A stretch of 64,000 bases of DNA, from the NCBI GenBank assembly GCA_965243285.1, contig OZ251537.1, positions 2,604,001 to 2,668,000 on the forward strand, in the 5' to 3' direction. Shown here piece by piece: positions 16,976-25,861 of the stretch (its first letter is position 1; the number at the start of each line of letters is the position of its first letter). The stretch is from JAHRAW01 sp965243285. Lineage in GTDB: Bacteria; Pseudomonadota; Gammaproteobacteria; Arenicellales; Poriferihabitantaceae. Below the pieces are notes generated by a model that saw only the letters and a list, made by a program, of their open reading frames with translations, was not told the DNA's origin and did no database searches. Position numbers and translations under genes: made by a program.

Positions 16976-18430
16976 TTAGTCGATTCCGCCTAAGCACAAG
17001 TACTTCATTTCCAAGTACTCTTCGATGCCGTGATGGGAACCTTCGCGGCCAATGCCCGACTGCTTGACGCCGCCAAAGGGCGCTTCGGCCGTGGAGATGA
17101 TGCCAGTGTTGATGCCTACGATGCCGTACTCCAGCGTCTCGGCGACGCGCCAGGTACGCGCTTGATCGCGACTGTAAAAATAGGCGGCTAAGCCAAATTC
17201 GGTATCGTTCGCCATTTTGATGACCTCCTGCTCGTCGTGAAACCGAAACAGCGGCGCCAGCGGCCCGAAAGTTTCTTCGCGCGCCACTTTCATGTCGGCG
17301 CTGGCCTCGAGCAAAACAGTCGGCTGAAAATAACCGCCGCCGAGTTCGTGACGATGCCCGCCGAGCGCCAGGCGGCCGCCTTTTTCGAGCGCATCGGCAA
17401 TGTGCGCCTCGACTTTTTCCACCGCCGCTTGATTAATCAAGGGGCCCTGGTCAACACCTTCTTGAAATCCATCGCCGACGCGCATTTTTGCCACTGCGGC
17501 GACCATTTTGGCGGCGAATTCATCGTACACCCGAGCATGTACATAGATGCGATTGCTACATACGCAGGTCTGGCCGGCGTTGCGGTATTTGGACTGAATC
17601 GCCCCCTCCACGGCGGCCTCTAGATCGGCATCGTCAAAGACGATAAAGGGCGCGTTGCCGCCCAACTCCAGCGCCACTTTGATGACCGAATCGGCGCATT
17701 GCCTCATCAGCAGGCGGCCGATTTCGGTGGAGCCGGTAAAACTCAAATGGCGCACCAGCGGGTTGGAAGTCATCTCGGCGCCGATTTCCCGGGCCTCGCC
17801 GGTGATGACATTCAGCACCCCGGCCGGCACCCCAGCGCGCGCCGCCAATTCGCACAGCGCCAGCGCGGATAATGGCGTTTGCTGGGCCGGCTTGACCACC
17901 ACCACGCACCCCGCCGCCAGCGCCGGGCCGACCTTGCGGGTGATCATCGCCGTCGGAAAATTCCACGGCGTGATGGCGACGCACACGCCGACCGCTTGCT
18001 TGATCACTAGCAGCCGTTTGTCGGCCTGATGCTGTGGGATGGTTTCGCCGCGCACCCGCCTGCCCTCCTCAGCGAACCATTCGAGGAAAGACGCCGCATA
18101 CGCGATTTCGCCGCGCGCCTCGGCCAGCGGTTTGCCTTGCTCGGTCGTCATGAGCCGCGCTAGGTCTTCCTGATTATCCAGCATTAGGTCATGCCAGCGC
18201 CGCAAAATGGCGGCGCGCTCCTTGGCCAGCAAACCGCCCCACCCCACTTGCGCCCGATGCGCGCAGGCGATGGCTTCACCAGTCTCCCGCGCCCCCATCC
18301 GCGGGACGGCGGCGAACGCTGCGCCGTCGGCGGGATTTACGACCTCGATAACCGTGCCGTCGGCGGCATCGACCCACTGCCCGTTTAGGTAGCATTGCTG
18401 GCGATACAAGGCCGGATTTTTTAGTTTCAT
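16976..18430 (-). CDS. gabD: NAD(P)-dependent succinate-semialdehyde dehydrogenase
   Basis: An aldehyde dehydrogenase that oxidises succinate semialdehyde to succinate, the exit step of GABA breakdown. The 484-aa protein has VAITPWNFPTAMITRKVGPALAAG (cofactor and oxyanion Asn), FTGSTEIGRLL, the catalytic Glu in ELGGNAPFIVFDDADLE, the catalytic Cys in GQTCVCSNR, and the C-terminal KQSGIGREGSHHGIEEYLEMKYLCLG signature that favours GabD over other ALDHs. It starts 28 bp after the purA stop on the same strand, so it may be read through from purA. No GABA transaminase lies nearby; related semialdehydes are possible substrates. Confidence 0.9.
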   Translation of the reverse strand: MKLKNPALYRQQCYLNGQWVDAADGTVIEVVNPADGAAFAAVPRMGARETGEAIACAHRAQVGWGGLLAKERAAILRRWHDLMLDNQEDLARLMTTEQGKPLAEARGEIAYAASFLEWFAEEGRRVRGETIPQHQADKRLLVIKQAVGVCVAITPWNFPTAMITRKVGPALAAGCVVVVKPAQQTPLSALALCELAARAGVPAGVLNVITGEAREIGAEMTSNPLVRHLSFTGSTEIGRLLMRQCADSVIKVALELGGNAPFIVFDDADLEAAVEGAIQSKYRNAGQTCVCSNRIYVHARVYDEFAAKMVAAVAKMRVGDGFQEGVDQGPLINQAAVEKVEAHIADALEKGGRLALGGHRHELGGGYFQPTVLLEASADMKVAREETFGPLAPLFRFHDEQEVIKMANDTEFGLAAYFYSRDQARTWRVAETLEYGIVGINTGIISTAEAPFGGVKQSGIGREGSHHGIEEYLEMKYLCLGGID

Positions 18431-18458
18431 GGTGTGGTGGTTTTATGCGGCGCTGGCC

Positions 18459-19757
18459 TCAATGTCGCCCAAAGATGTGCTTGACGATAATGGTGTGGTC
18501 GCGTTCGGCGCCGGTCGATACGATGTCGATGGGCAAGCCGAGCAACGCCGACAAGCGCGCCAGATAGCCCTTGGCGTTCGCCGGCAACTCATCATAGTTG
18601 CGCAGGCCGGCGGTGGGCTGCCGCCAGCCCGGCAAGGTTTCGTAGACCGGCGCGCACTCGGCCATGGCCTCAGCGCCATAGGGCGGCAAATCCAGTTGTG
18701 CCTCGTGGTGTCGATAGGCGATGCATATTTTTAATTCGTCCAGCCCGTCTAGTACATCCAATTTGGTCACGCACAGCGCGCTTAAGCCGCACACTTGTCG
18801 GCACCGACGCAAGGCCACCACATCCAGCCAGCCGCAACGACGCGGACGCCCGGTGGTGGCGCCGAATTCATGGCCGCGGGCGGCCAAGCCGGCCCCCACA
18901 TCATCGAACAATTCGGTGGGGAACGGCCCGCCGCCCACTCGCGTCGAATAGGCCTTGACCACGCCGAGAATATAGTCCAAATCCAGCGGGCCTACGCCAC
19001 TGCCGGCGGCCGCGGCGGCCGCGGTGGTGGTAGACGAGGTGACATAGGGATAAGTGCCGTGATCGATGTCGAGCAGCATTCCTTGCGCGCCTTCGAACAT
19101 CACCGCGCGACCCTGAGCGCGCAATTGCGCCAGCCGCGCCGAGACATCGCCCAGCAGAGGGTTAATTTGCTCGGCCTGGCGCATGCTTTGGTCGAGGGTT
19201 TGCTGATAATCCACCGCCTCGGCGGCAAAAAAATTGCGCAACATATGATTATGGTACTCCATCACCTCGCGCAACCGCTCGGCGAACAGCGCCGGACGCA
19301 ATAAATCGCCGAGCCGCAAACCACGCCGCGCCGCTTTGTCCTCATAGGCCGGGCCGATGCCGCGGCCGGTGGTGCCGATGGCGGCGCCGCCGCGCGCGCG
19401 TTCGCGGGCTTGGTCCATGGCGACATGGTGCGGCAACACCATTTGGCAGGCATAACTGACCAACAAACGCTCGCTCACGGCCACGCCGGCCGCTTCCAGT
19501 GCGCTGATTTCCGCCAATAATTGCGGCGCGCTGACCACCACGCCATTGCCTAACAAGCATTCCACCTCGGGGTGCATGACGCCGGACGGCACCAGGTGCA
19601 GCACCGTTTTGCGGGCCTCGATGAGCAGCGTGTGGCCCGCATTGTGGCCGCCCTGAAAACGCACCACGGCATGGGCATGCGCGGTTAGCAGGTCGACGAT
19701 TTTGCCCTTGCCCTCATCCCCCCACTGGGCGCCGAGCAGAACCACGTTACTTGTCAT
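18459..19757 (-). CDS. purA: Adenylosuccinate synthetase
   Basis: Joins IMP and aspartate with GTP to give adenylosuccinate, the first committed step to AMP. The 432-aa protein is family length and complete: LLGAQWGDEGKGKIVDLL with the P-loop at the N-terminus, GGHNAGHT, GTTGRGIGPAYEDKAARRG, the QGMLLDIDHGTYPYVTSS switch region and CVTKLDVLDG with the guanine-specificity Lys/Asp. Order hflK-hflC-purA matches E. coli. A 360-bp spacer with a 15-bp tandem repeat separates it from hflC. Confidence 0.97.
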   Translation of the reverse strand: MTSNVVLLGAQWGDEGKGKIVDLLTAHAHAVVRFQGGHNAGHTLLIEARKTVLHLVPSGVMHPEVECLLGNGVVVSAPQLLAEISALEAAGVAVSERLLVSYACQMVLPHHVAMDQARERARGGAAIGTTGRGIGPAYEDKAARRGLRLGDLLRPALFAERLREVMEYHNHMLRNFFAAEAVDYQQTLDQSMRQAEQINPLLGDVSARLAQLRAQGRAVMFEGAQGMLLDIDHGTYPYVTSSTTTAAAAAAGSGVGPLDLDYILGVVKAYSTRVGGGPFPTELFDDVGAGLAARGHEFGATTGRPRRCGWLDVVALRRCRQVCGLSALCVTKLDVLDGLDELKICIAYRHHEAQLDLPPYGAEAMAECAPVYETLPGWRQPTAGLRNYDELPANAKGYLARLSALLGLPIDIVSTGAERDHTIIVKHIFGRH

Positions 19758-20117
19758 GGTGAATCGGGCGAACCGGGCGGATGAATGCGCACCGCCGGCG
19801 GGCGGCGCTCGGGCGAAAAGTTATCGGGCGGATGGGCCGCGGACGGGGCGAATCGGGCGGCTAGTTGAGGCCCGCCAAGGGCGAATTGCGACCGAATCAC
19901 GCCATCAAAGCGCTGAAATCACACCGCTTTATGAACGCCGCCGCGAGCCACCACAAGTTGACCGCGATCACCCGGCCCCATTGCCCTTATGAATACGGCC
20001 CGCAAACACCGCCCAGGGCGACGACATCGTGGGCGACGACATCGTGGGCGACGACATCGTGGGCGGCGACATCGTGGGCGGCGACATCGTGGGCGGCGAC
20101 ATCGTGGGCGGCCGGCA
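19758..20117. other. Intergenic spacer between hflC and purA
   Basis: In E. coli a small gene (yjeT) sits here. No convincing minus-strand frame is present in this window. The spacer holds irregular CGGGCGGAT/ATCGGGCGG-type repetition (19764-19860) and the 15-bp array at 20016-20105. Confidence 0.5.
20016..20105. repeat. 15-bp tandem repeat, six copies
   Basis: Three exact copies of GGGCGACGACATCGT (20016-20060) are followed by three of GGGCGGCGACATCGT (20061-20105). The array ends 12 bp before the hflC stop. The unit is a multiple of three, so any frame stays open across it, which creates spurious Gly/Asp/Ile/Val ORFs. The homogeneous blocks suggest recent slippage. Confidence 0.9.
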
Positions 20118-20993
20118 TCAATTTCCGACGGCGTCGGATTGCTTGAAATACTTGAAGAAATCCGAGCTGGGGTCTAACACCAGCAGGTTGTCCTTGCCAT
20201 CGAAGGTCACCTTGTAGGCGTTTAAGCTGCGGTATAAGTTATAAAACTCGCGATCTTGGCCAAAAGATTTGGCGTAGATGTCGGTGGCCACGGCATCGCC
20301 CTCGCCACGCAGGCGCTGGCCGTCGCGTTCGGCTTGAGCCAGCATGATTTGCCGTTCGCGGTCGGCGTTGGCGCGGATTTTTTCCGCCTCCTCTTCACCT
20401 TGGGCGCGCAATTCTTTGGCCACGCGCTCGCGCTCGGCATTCATGCGGTCATACACCCGCTCGCTGATGGCTGGGTCTAAGTCGACCCTTTTTAGGCGTA
20501 CATCGATGACTTCGATGCCGAGATTGGCGGCATCGGCGTCCATCGCCAGGCGCACCACATCCATAATTTCCGAGCGGTCGCCGGAAATCACATCCTGCAC
20601 TGAGCGGTTGCCGAACTCCTGGCGCAGACTGTCGTTGACGCGTTGCGATAATCTCGATCTGGCATTGGCCGAATTGCCCTGCAGGCGGGTGTAATACTGA
20701 TGCACATCGCGGATGCGCCATTTAACGAAGGAATCCACCACCAGATTTTTCTTCTCGCCGGTGAGGTACAACTCCGGGTCGGCATCCATGGTTTGCACCC
20801 GGGCATCAAAATACCGCACGTCGTTGATGAACGGAATCTTGAAATGCAAGCCCGGGGCAAGGTCGGAATCAACGATTTCGCCAAACTTGAAGACGATGGC
20901 TTTTTGCCGCTCGTCCACAAAAAACACCGCGCTCGAGGCCACGGCGCCGGCGATGACGAGCACGATGATGAACAATAAACTTTTGCCTTTCAT
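20118..20993 (-). CDS. hflC: Membrane protease modulator HflC
   Basis: An SPFH/band-7 protein that forms the inner-membrane HflKC complex around FtsH and tempers its proteolysis. The 291-aa protein has one N-terminal membrane helix (SLLFIIVLVIAGAVASSAVFF), then the band-7 domain (VDERQKAIVFKFGEI; FIKF-type loop LVVDSFVKWRI), and a long helical segment (ERERVAKELRAQGEEEAEKIRANADRE) typical of stomatin oligomers. It is somewhat shorter than E. coli HflC (334 aa). It starts 3 bp after the hflK stop, so the two are translationally linked. The periplasmic location follows from the family. Confidence 0.95.
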   Translation of the reverse strand: MKGKSLLFIIVLVIAGAVASSAVFFVDERQKAIVFKFGEIVDSDLAPGLHFKIPFINDVRYFDARVQTMDADPELYLTGEKKNLVVDSFVKWRIRDVHQYYTRLQGNSANARSRLSQRVNDSLRQEFGNRSVQDVISGDRSEIMDVVRLAMDADAANLGIEVIDVRLKRVDLDPAISERVYDRMNAERERVAKELRAQGEEEAEKIRANADRERQIMLAQAERDGQRLRGEGDAVATDIYAKSFGQDREFYNLYRSLNAYKVTFDGKDNLLVLDPSSDFFKYFKQSDAVGN

Positions 20994-20996
20994 GGG

Positions 20997-22241
20997 TTAG
21001 TTTCTCGTAGTGCGGTTAGCGTTGCGGTCGGCGATTCGAGAGCCGCTTGCCGGCTGTTCGACGCCTTGGTCGGCGGCGGCGAAACCCGGCAACGGGCTGT
21101 TTCCAGCGGCGGCGCGATTGCGGATGAGTTGGTCAAGGGGCAGATACATGACGCTGTTGCCGCCTTGCTGGTCGAGCATCATCTTGCTGGAATTGCGCAA
21201 CACTTCCTCCATGGCCTCGATGTACAGTCGGTCTCGGGTCACTTGCGGAGCTTTGGCGTATTCATTCAACACTTGATCGAAGCGCGATGCCTGGCCTTCC
21301 GCATCGGCTACCGTCGAGGCCTTGTAGGCCTCCGCTTCCTGCAGGATACGAGCCGCGGCGCCGCGCGCCCTGGGAATAATGTCGTTGGCGTAGGCTTGCG
21401 CCAAATTTTTGATGCGTTCCTCGTCTTCGCGCGCGCGCACCACATCGTCGAAGGCGTTTTTCACCTGCGACGGCGGTTGCGCGTTTTGCATTTCCACGGT
21501 GCGTATATTGATGCCGGTCTGGTAGCGGTCGAGAATTTGCTGCACCAAACCCTTGGTCTCCGCCGCCAAACGGGCGCGCCCCTCGGTGATAGCGAAATCC
21601 ATGGTGCTGCGGCCGACGATCTCGCGCACCGCGCTTTCCGTGGCTTGGCGCACCACCGTCTCCGCCATGTTGCTACGGTTGAATTCGCTGACATTGAACA
21701 ACAAGGCGGTGGGGTCGCTGATGTCGTATTGCACCGCGAATTGTATGTCGATGATATTTTCATCCTGAGTCAGCATCAACGCCTCGCGCGGCACCGTGGA
21801 CAAACTGCCGGCGCCTTTGCGATAACCGACCTCCACGGTATTCACATTTTGGGTGTTGATTTTCTCGACGCCTTCGATGGGGTATGGGATGTGCCATTGC
21901 AAGCCGGCGCTCTTGGTCTCTTGATATTCGCCAAAACGCAATTCAATGGCTTGCTCGCCCTGGTCAACTTGGTAAACCCCGCTGAACAGCCAAACCCCAA
22001 GCCCCACGACCAGCGCTAAACCGAACACGCCGCCGGGCAGCGCCAACCCGCCGCCGCCCTTGTCGCCACCAGTGCCGCCGCCATTGCCGCCGCCGAACAT
22101 GGCGTTCAGTCGGTTTTTCGCAAGGCGAAAAATCTCGTCTAAATCCGGCGGCCCGGCGTTGTGGCGCTGATTGCGCCGACCCCATGGATCTTTTGGATCT
22201 TTGTCGTCCGGACCATTCGAGCCCATTTCATTCCAAGGCAT
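20997..22241 (-). CDS. hflK: Membrane protease modulator HflK
   Basis: Partner of HflC in the SPFH complex that regulates FtsH. From ATG 22241 it is 414 aa (E. coli 419). The N-terminus is MPWNEMGSNGPDDKDPKDPWG, a Pro/Asp/Gly-rich cytoplasmic tail characteristic of HflK. A Gly-rich stretch, one membrane helix (GGVFGLALVVGLGVWLFSGVY, about 85-105) and the band-7 domain (VDQGEQAIELRFGEY) follow. The start is chosen because AGGA lies about 10 bp upstream; the open frame continues to 22646, but that part is Arg-rich non-coding-like sequence. It heads the hflK-hflC unit. Confidence 0.94.
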   Translation of the reverse strand: MPWNEMGSNGPDDKDPKDPWGRRNQRHNAGPPDLDEIFRLAKNRLNAMFGGGNGGGTGGDKGGGGLALPGGVFGLALVVGLGVWLFSGVYQVDQGEQAIELRFGEYQETKSAGLQWHIPYPIEGVEKINTQNVNTVEVGYRKGAGSLSTVPREALMLTQDENIIDIQFAVQYDISDPTALLFNVSEFNRSNMAETVVRQATESAVREIVGRSTMDFAITEGRARLAAETKGLVQQILDRYQTGINIRTVEMQNAQPPSQVKNAFDDVVRAREDEERIKNLAQAYANDIIPRARGAAARILQEAEAYKASTVADAEGQASRFDQVLNEYAKAPQVTRDRLYIEAMEEVLRNSSKMMLDQQGGNSVMYLPLDQLIRNRAAAGNSPLPGFAAADQGVEQPASGSRIADRNANRTTRN

Positions 22242-22459
22242 GCGGATAATTCCTATGGTGAGTTTCGGTGGAGGAACTTCGGCGCCGACTGCGATAAGCG
22301 CGCCGACATTAAGTCGACCCTGCACTAGCGCCGAGTGGGCAAAGTTTAGCATAACATTCGCGCCGCCATACTTTGCGCGCCAGGTTGATGGCCAATTGTT
22401 GAGGTCTAGATTATCGCCGCCATTTGACGCTCTAGTGCGCCGCTGTAATTTGCCCGGAT

Positions 22460-23671
22460 TTACCCGCGCGCGGCTGTAAAACGCGCCAGCGCGGCGCCGG
22501 AATCTAGCGCCGCGCCGGCTTGGGCGGCGGCGCTGCGCCAATCGACCCCGGCGCCATGAAACAGGCAAATGGCGGCCGCGTAAATCAAACTGTCGCGCAT
22601 GGCGCCGGCCTGCCCGGCGAGCGCCGAGGCCCCCAACTGCAAACAATGCGCGGCGGTTTTTTCGGTGTCTACGGGAGCCATAATACCGGCCTCGGCGGAC
22701 CCTGGATACGCTGGCATCTCGCGCAACAACGCCGTCGGGATGGGAATCATCCGCGCCGCCGGCGCGCTGGCCGGCGCGATGCCGACTTGCTGCGGCGTAA
22801 TTCGCACCGCCTCATCTAACTTCGACCCATCGGCGGCGCCGCCCATATAGCGAAAAAACTTCGCCGGTTGGCTTAGCGACGGCACGCATCCACCCTCGAC
22901 GCCGCGCACGATCATGGCGCCGTCATAACCGGCGCGGCGCGCCAACAGGCTATAGACCGGCGGGTACGCGGCGTGCACATAGCCGGTCATCAGGTGCGTG
23001 CCGGCCGCTGGATGCCGGTTTTTTTGGCGCGGCGGCGAGGTCGCGCGCAACGGCCCCAGCAGCACCTCCAAAGTGGTGAGGCAAGTGCGCTTGACCATCT
23101 GCGCGCGCAAGGGGAGCAGTTGGTGCAATGCTGGAAAATAGCGCGCTTGATCGAGATAGGCCCAGCCGATATGAGGATTCTCGAGCCGCCGCGCCGCCGC
23201 CGCTGACGACAAATCCACCGCCACGTCGGCGGCCGCATAGACTTGATGCGCAGTGACGCCGTACTTGGGGCCGACGGCGCGCAGCCCGTGTACATAAGCC
23301 GGCAGCCCGCAAGCCGCCAGCACCGGCGCCAAAAACGGCGTCGCCGGCACGCCGCGCGCATAGCCGTTGAAGGGATCGGCGATATTGACCAATTGCCGCA
23401 CATCGACGCCGTGGTGCTCGACCAAACTCAGCAACGCATCCAATGCGCCGAGGTTCTCTTGCTCGGTTTCGCGCTTCATGCGCAGGGCGATGAGGTAGAT
23501 GCCGGCCTGCACCGCATCCACCTGCCCGGCGAGGATGATTTCCATCGCATCGCGCGCCGCCGCTCGGCGCAGCGGCTTGCTCAAGTGCGGCCCGGCGGCG
23601 ACTTGCTGCAAATAAGCGCGCATACGCGCCGCCGGCGATGGCTGCGGAGGCATCAAAACCGGCGCCGACAT
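22460..23671 (-). CDS. TrpD2/YbiB-like phosphoribosyltransferase-fold protein
   Basis: The 403-aa protein has the anthranilate phosphoribosyltransferase fold: a helical N-terminal domain (LSKPLRRAAARDAMEIILAGQVDAVQAGIYLIALRMKRET) and a larger domain where VNIADPFNGYARG stands in place of the strict PRPP-binding GTGGD. The C-terminal half carries MIVRGVEGGCVPSL. This pattern fits the YbiB/TrpD2 subfamily, whose E. coli member binds nucleic acid and lacks demonstrated TrpD activity. It lies 218 bp upstream of hflK on the same strand and is not near trp genes. A true anthranilate role is unlikely. Confidence 0.75.
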   Translation of the reverse strand: MSAPVLMPPQPSPAARMRAYLQQVAAGPHLSKPLRRAAARDAMEIILAGQVDAVQAGIYLIALRMKRETEQENLGALDALLSLVEHHGVDVRQLVNIADPFNGYARGVPATPFLAPVLAACGLPAYVHGLRAVGPKYGVTAHQVYAAADVAVDLSSAAAARRLENPHIGWAYLDQARYFPALHQLLPLRAQMVKRTCLTTLEVLLGPLRATSPPRQKNRHPAAGTHLMTGYVHAAYPPVYSLLARRAGYDGAMIVRGVEGGCVPSLSQPAKFFRYMGGAADGSKLDEAVRITPQQVGIAPASAPAARMIPIPTALLREMPAYPGSAEAGIMAPVDTEKTAAHCLQLGASALAGQAGAMRDSLIYAAAICLFHGAGVDWRSAAAQAGAALDSGAALARFTAARG

Positions 23672-23812
23672 TTAAACATGCGAGCAGTCGGCCGGCCATG
23701 CCGGCGCCAGGCAAAGTAACGACCAAACCATCGAGCGGCGGATTATCGGGGTGGATTAGCGCGCTTTATGAGTCGAAACCAGCACCGCAAAACCCGCCTC
23801 ATACATATACAT

Positions 23813-24123
23813 GGGGTTTATATACCTAAATCTGCACGGTGGGGTTGATTTTGATTTTGATTTTGATTTTTCACTTTGGCTTTTGGCTTTGGCTTTTTCG
23901 CTTTGGCTGTTAACGCTTTACTCCCCCGCTTTAATGCGGGGGAGTCAAAACTGGCGGATTCATCGCCAGTTTTGACTCCCCCTCATGATGAAGCGGGGGA
24001 AGTGAAGATTAAAAGCCAAAAGCCAAAGCAAAAGTAAAGCGAAAATCAAACGCAGCCTCCCTAAATCAGCCGCTGACCTCAAAAAAACGCCAATCGAACT
24101 GCAGATTTAGGTATATAACTCCC
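23813..24123. mobile_element. Terminal-inverted-repeat element, copy C (compact, 311 bp)
   Basis: This is the most compact full copy. The left end is GGGGTTTATATACC then TAAATCTGCACGGTGG. The right end is GCAGATTTAGGTATATAACTCCC, so the outer bases form an inverted repeat. Flanks are ATATACAT (23805-23812) and ATATATAT (24124-24131), an 8-bp duplication with one mismatch. Arms are GATTTT/GGCTTTT and AAAAGCC arrays. The core has two overlapping hairpins: ACTCCCCCGC / GCGGGGGAGT (23920-23945) and a 19-bp perfect stem between 23938-23956 and 23964-23982. No ORF is supported. It sits between the TrpD2-like gene and glnA, downstream of glnA. Confidence 0.8.
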
Positions 24124-24175
24124 ATATATATAGCCGCCGCCTAGAGTGCCCGCCGCCTAGCCAGATAAAACCGCC

Positions 24176-25594
24176 CTAGACGCTATAGTACATCTCGAAT
24201 TCGCACGGATGCGTTTCCATGCGAAGACGGTTGACCTCATGCATTTTCAGGGCGATATACGCATCGATGGCGTCATCGCTCATCACCCCGCCTTGGGTGA
24301 GGAATTGTCGGTCGCGGTCTAACGCGTCTAGGGCGATATCCAGACCGTGCGCCACGGTGGGGATTTTTTTCTCCTCTTGCGGGGTGAGTTCGTACAGATC
24401 TTTATCGGCCGGCTCGCCGGGGTGGATTTTGTTCTGGATGCCATCTAGCCCGGCCATCAGCATGGCGGTGAAGGCCAGATACGGGTTGGCGGTGGAATCC
24501 GGAAAGCGGATTTCGATGCGCCGCCCTTTGGGATTGGCCACATACGGAATGCGGCAAGCGGCCGAGCGGTTGCAAGCCGAATAGGCCAGCAAAACCGGCG
24601 CCTCGAAACCCGGCACCAGGCGTTTGTAGCTATTGGTGCTGGCGTTGGCAAAAGCATTGATGGCGCGCGCGTGCTTGAAAATACCGCCGATGTAATACAG
24701 CGCCAGCTCGCTGAGATCGCCGTATTGTTTGCCGTTGAACATGTTCTCGCCGTTTTTGAAAATCGACTGGTGCACATGCATGCCGCTGCCGTTGTCGCCG
24801 ACGATGGGCTTGGGCATGAAGGTGGCGGTCAGGCCGTGTTCGTGGGCGACATTCAACACCACATATTTGAAAATCTGCACTTCGTCGGCTTTGCGCATCA
24901 GGGTGTTGAAGCCGGTGCCGATTTCCCCTTGTCCGGCGGTGCCGACTTCGTGATGATGAAGCTCGGTTGTCAGCCCCATGTCGGCCGCCACCAGGCACAT
25001 TCTAGAGCGTAAATCGGACTGGCTATCGACCGGCGACACCGGAAAATACCCGCCCTTGACCCCCGGCCGGTGGCCACTGTTGCCCTCATCGTATTCGCGC
25101 TCGCTGTTCCACGCCGCTTCGGTGGAATCAATCTCATAGAAGGCCTTGCCCATGGCATTGCCCCAGCGCACCGAATCGAACAGAAAAAACTCGTTTTCGG
25201 GACCGAAATAGGCGCTGTCGCCGATGCCGGTGGAGGCCAAATAGGCTTCGGCGCGTCGGGCGATGGAGCGGGGGTCACGCGCGTAACTTTTCATGTCCGC
25301 CGGCTCTACGATGTCGCACCGCAGGTTCACCGTCGGCTCTTGATAAAACGGGTCGAGGACGATGGAATCCGCGTCCGGCATCATGATCATGTCGGAGGCA
25401 TCGATGGGCTTCCAGCCGCTGATGGAGGAACCATCGAAAACCTTGCCGTCGCGAAAAACATCGCCATCCACCGCCGCCGCCGGCACGGTGATATGGCGCT
25501 CCCGGCCGAAGGTGTCGGTGAAGCGAAAATCAACAAATTTGGCGTCGTTATCTTTGATAAATTTTAGCGCGTCTGTTGCCGACATGGTGGACAT
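24176..25594 (-). CDS. glnA: Glutamine synthetase, type I
   Basis: ATP-dependent condensation of ammonia and glutamate, the central nitrogen-assimilation step. The 472-aa protein matches GSI-beta length. Visible features are the beta-grasp start, VFDGSSISGW, FGPENEFFLFDSVRW with metal ligands, NGSGMHVHQS, the KPNPYLA-type segment STANPYLAFTAMLMAGLDG, and the adenylylation loop KDLYELTPQEEKKIP, in which the Tyr is the predicted site of regulation by GlnE. The start is ATG 25594; ATG 25585 (MSATDALK) is also possible. No glnB, ntrB or ntrC is in the window. Confidence 0.97.
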   Translation of the reverse strand: MSTMSATDALKFIKDNDAKFVDFRFTDTFGRERHITVPAAAVDGDVFRDGKVFDGSSISGWKPIDASDMIMMPDADSIVLDPFYQEPTVNLRCDIVEPADMKSYARDPRSIARRAEAYLASTGIGDSAYFGPENEFFLFDSVRWGNAMGKAFYEIDSTEAAWNSEREYDEGNSGHRPGVKGGYFPVSPVDSQSDLRSRMCLVAADMGLTTELHHHEVGTAGQGEIGTGFNTLMRKADEVQIFKYVVLNVAHEHGLTATFMPKPIVGDNGSGMHVHQSIFKNGENMFNGKQYGDLSELALYYIGGIFKHARAINAFANASTNSYKRLVPGFEAPVLLAYSACNRSAACRIPYVANPKGRRIEIRFPDSTANPYLAFTAMLMAGLDGIQNKIHPGEPADKDLYELTPQEEKKIPTVAHGLDIALDALDRDRQFLTQGGVMSDDAIDAYIALKMHEVNRLRMETHPCEFEMYYSV

Positions 25595-25726
25595 TTTGGG
25601 TAACCGATTTTGGATTGGGGTTAGCTAGGCGCCGGCCAATATAGCGGCTGGAATCAGCGCCACGGCGAGCAACGAGTGGAGGTACTTCGGGGTCGATAGC
25701 AATGCGCGGTAAATAAAAACGCGCAC

Positions 25727-25732
25727 ATTATA
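25727..25732 (-). promoter_or_regulatory. -10 element upstream of glnA
   Basis: On the minus strand a perfect TATAAT (GGGGTATAATGTG) lies about 133 bp before the glnA start. No good -35 hexamer is seen at the usual spacing. I also see no sigma54-type GG-N10-GC pair, which glnA promoters often carry. Confidence 0.4.
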
Positions 25733-25861
25733 CCCCATTCACCGCGCATGCTTTGCCGGCGACGATTCGAATGCGCTGATTTTTCGGCCATGCTGAGCTC
25801 AGCCGGCCTCGTCCGTCGCGATGAAATGGATGACGCGGATTCCTGGCCATGGCCGAAAAAC

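Noticed and set aside
19989..20217. Three overlapping ORFs of Gly-Asp-Ile-Val or Arg-His repeats
   Set aside because: They arise because a 15-bp tandem repeat keeps all frames open; they run antisense into hflC.
22242..22646. N-terminal extension of hflK
   Set aside because: It is Arg-rich, overlaps the 3' end of the TrpD2-like gene, and a good start with an SD exists at 22241.
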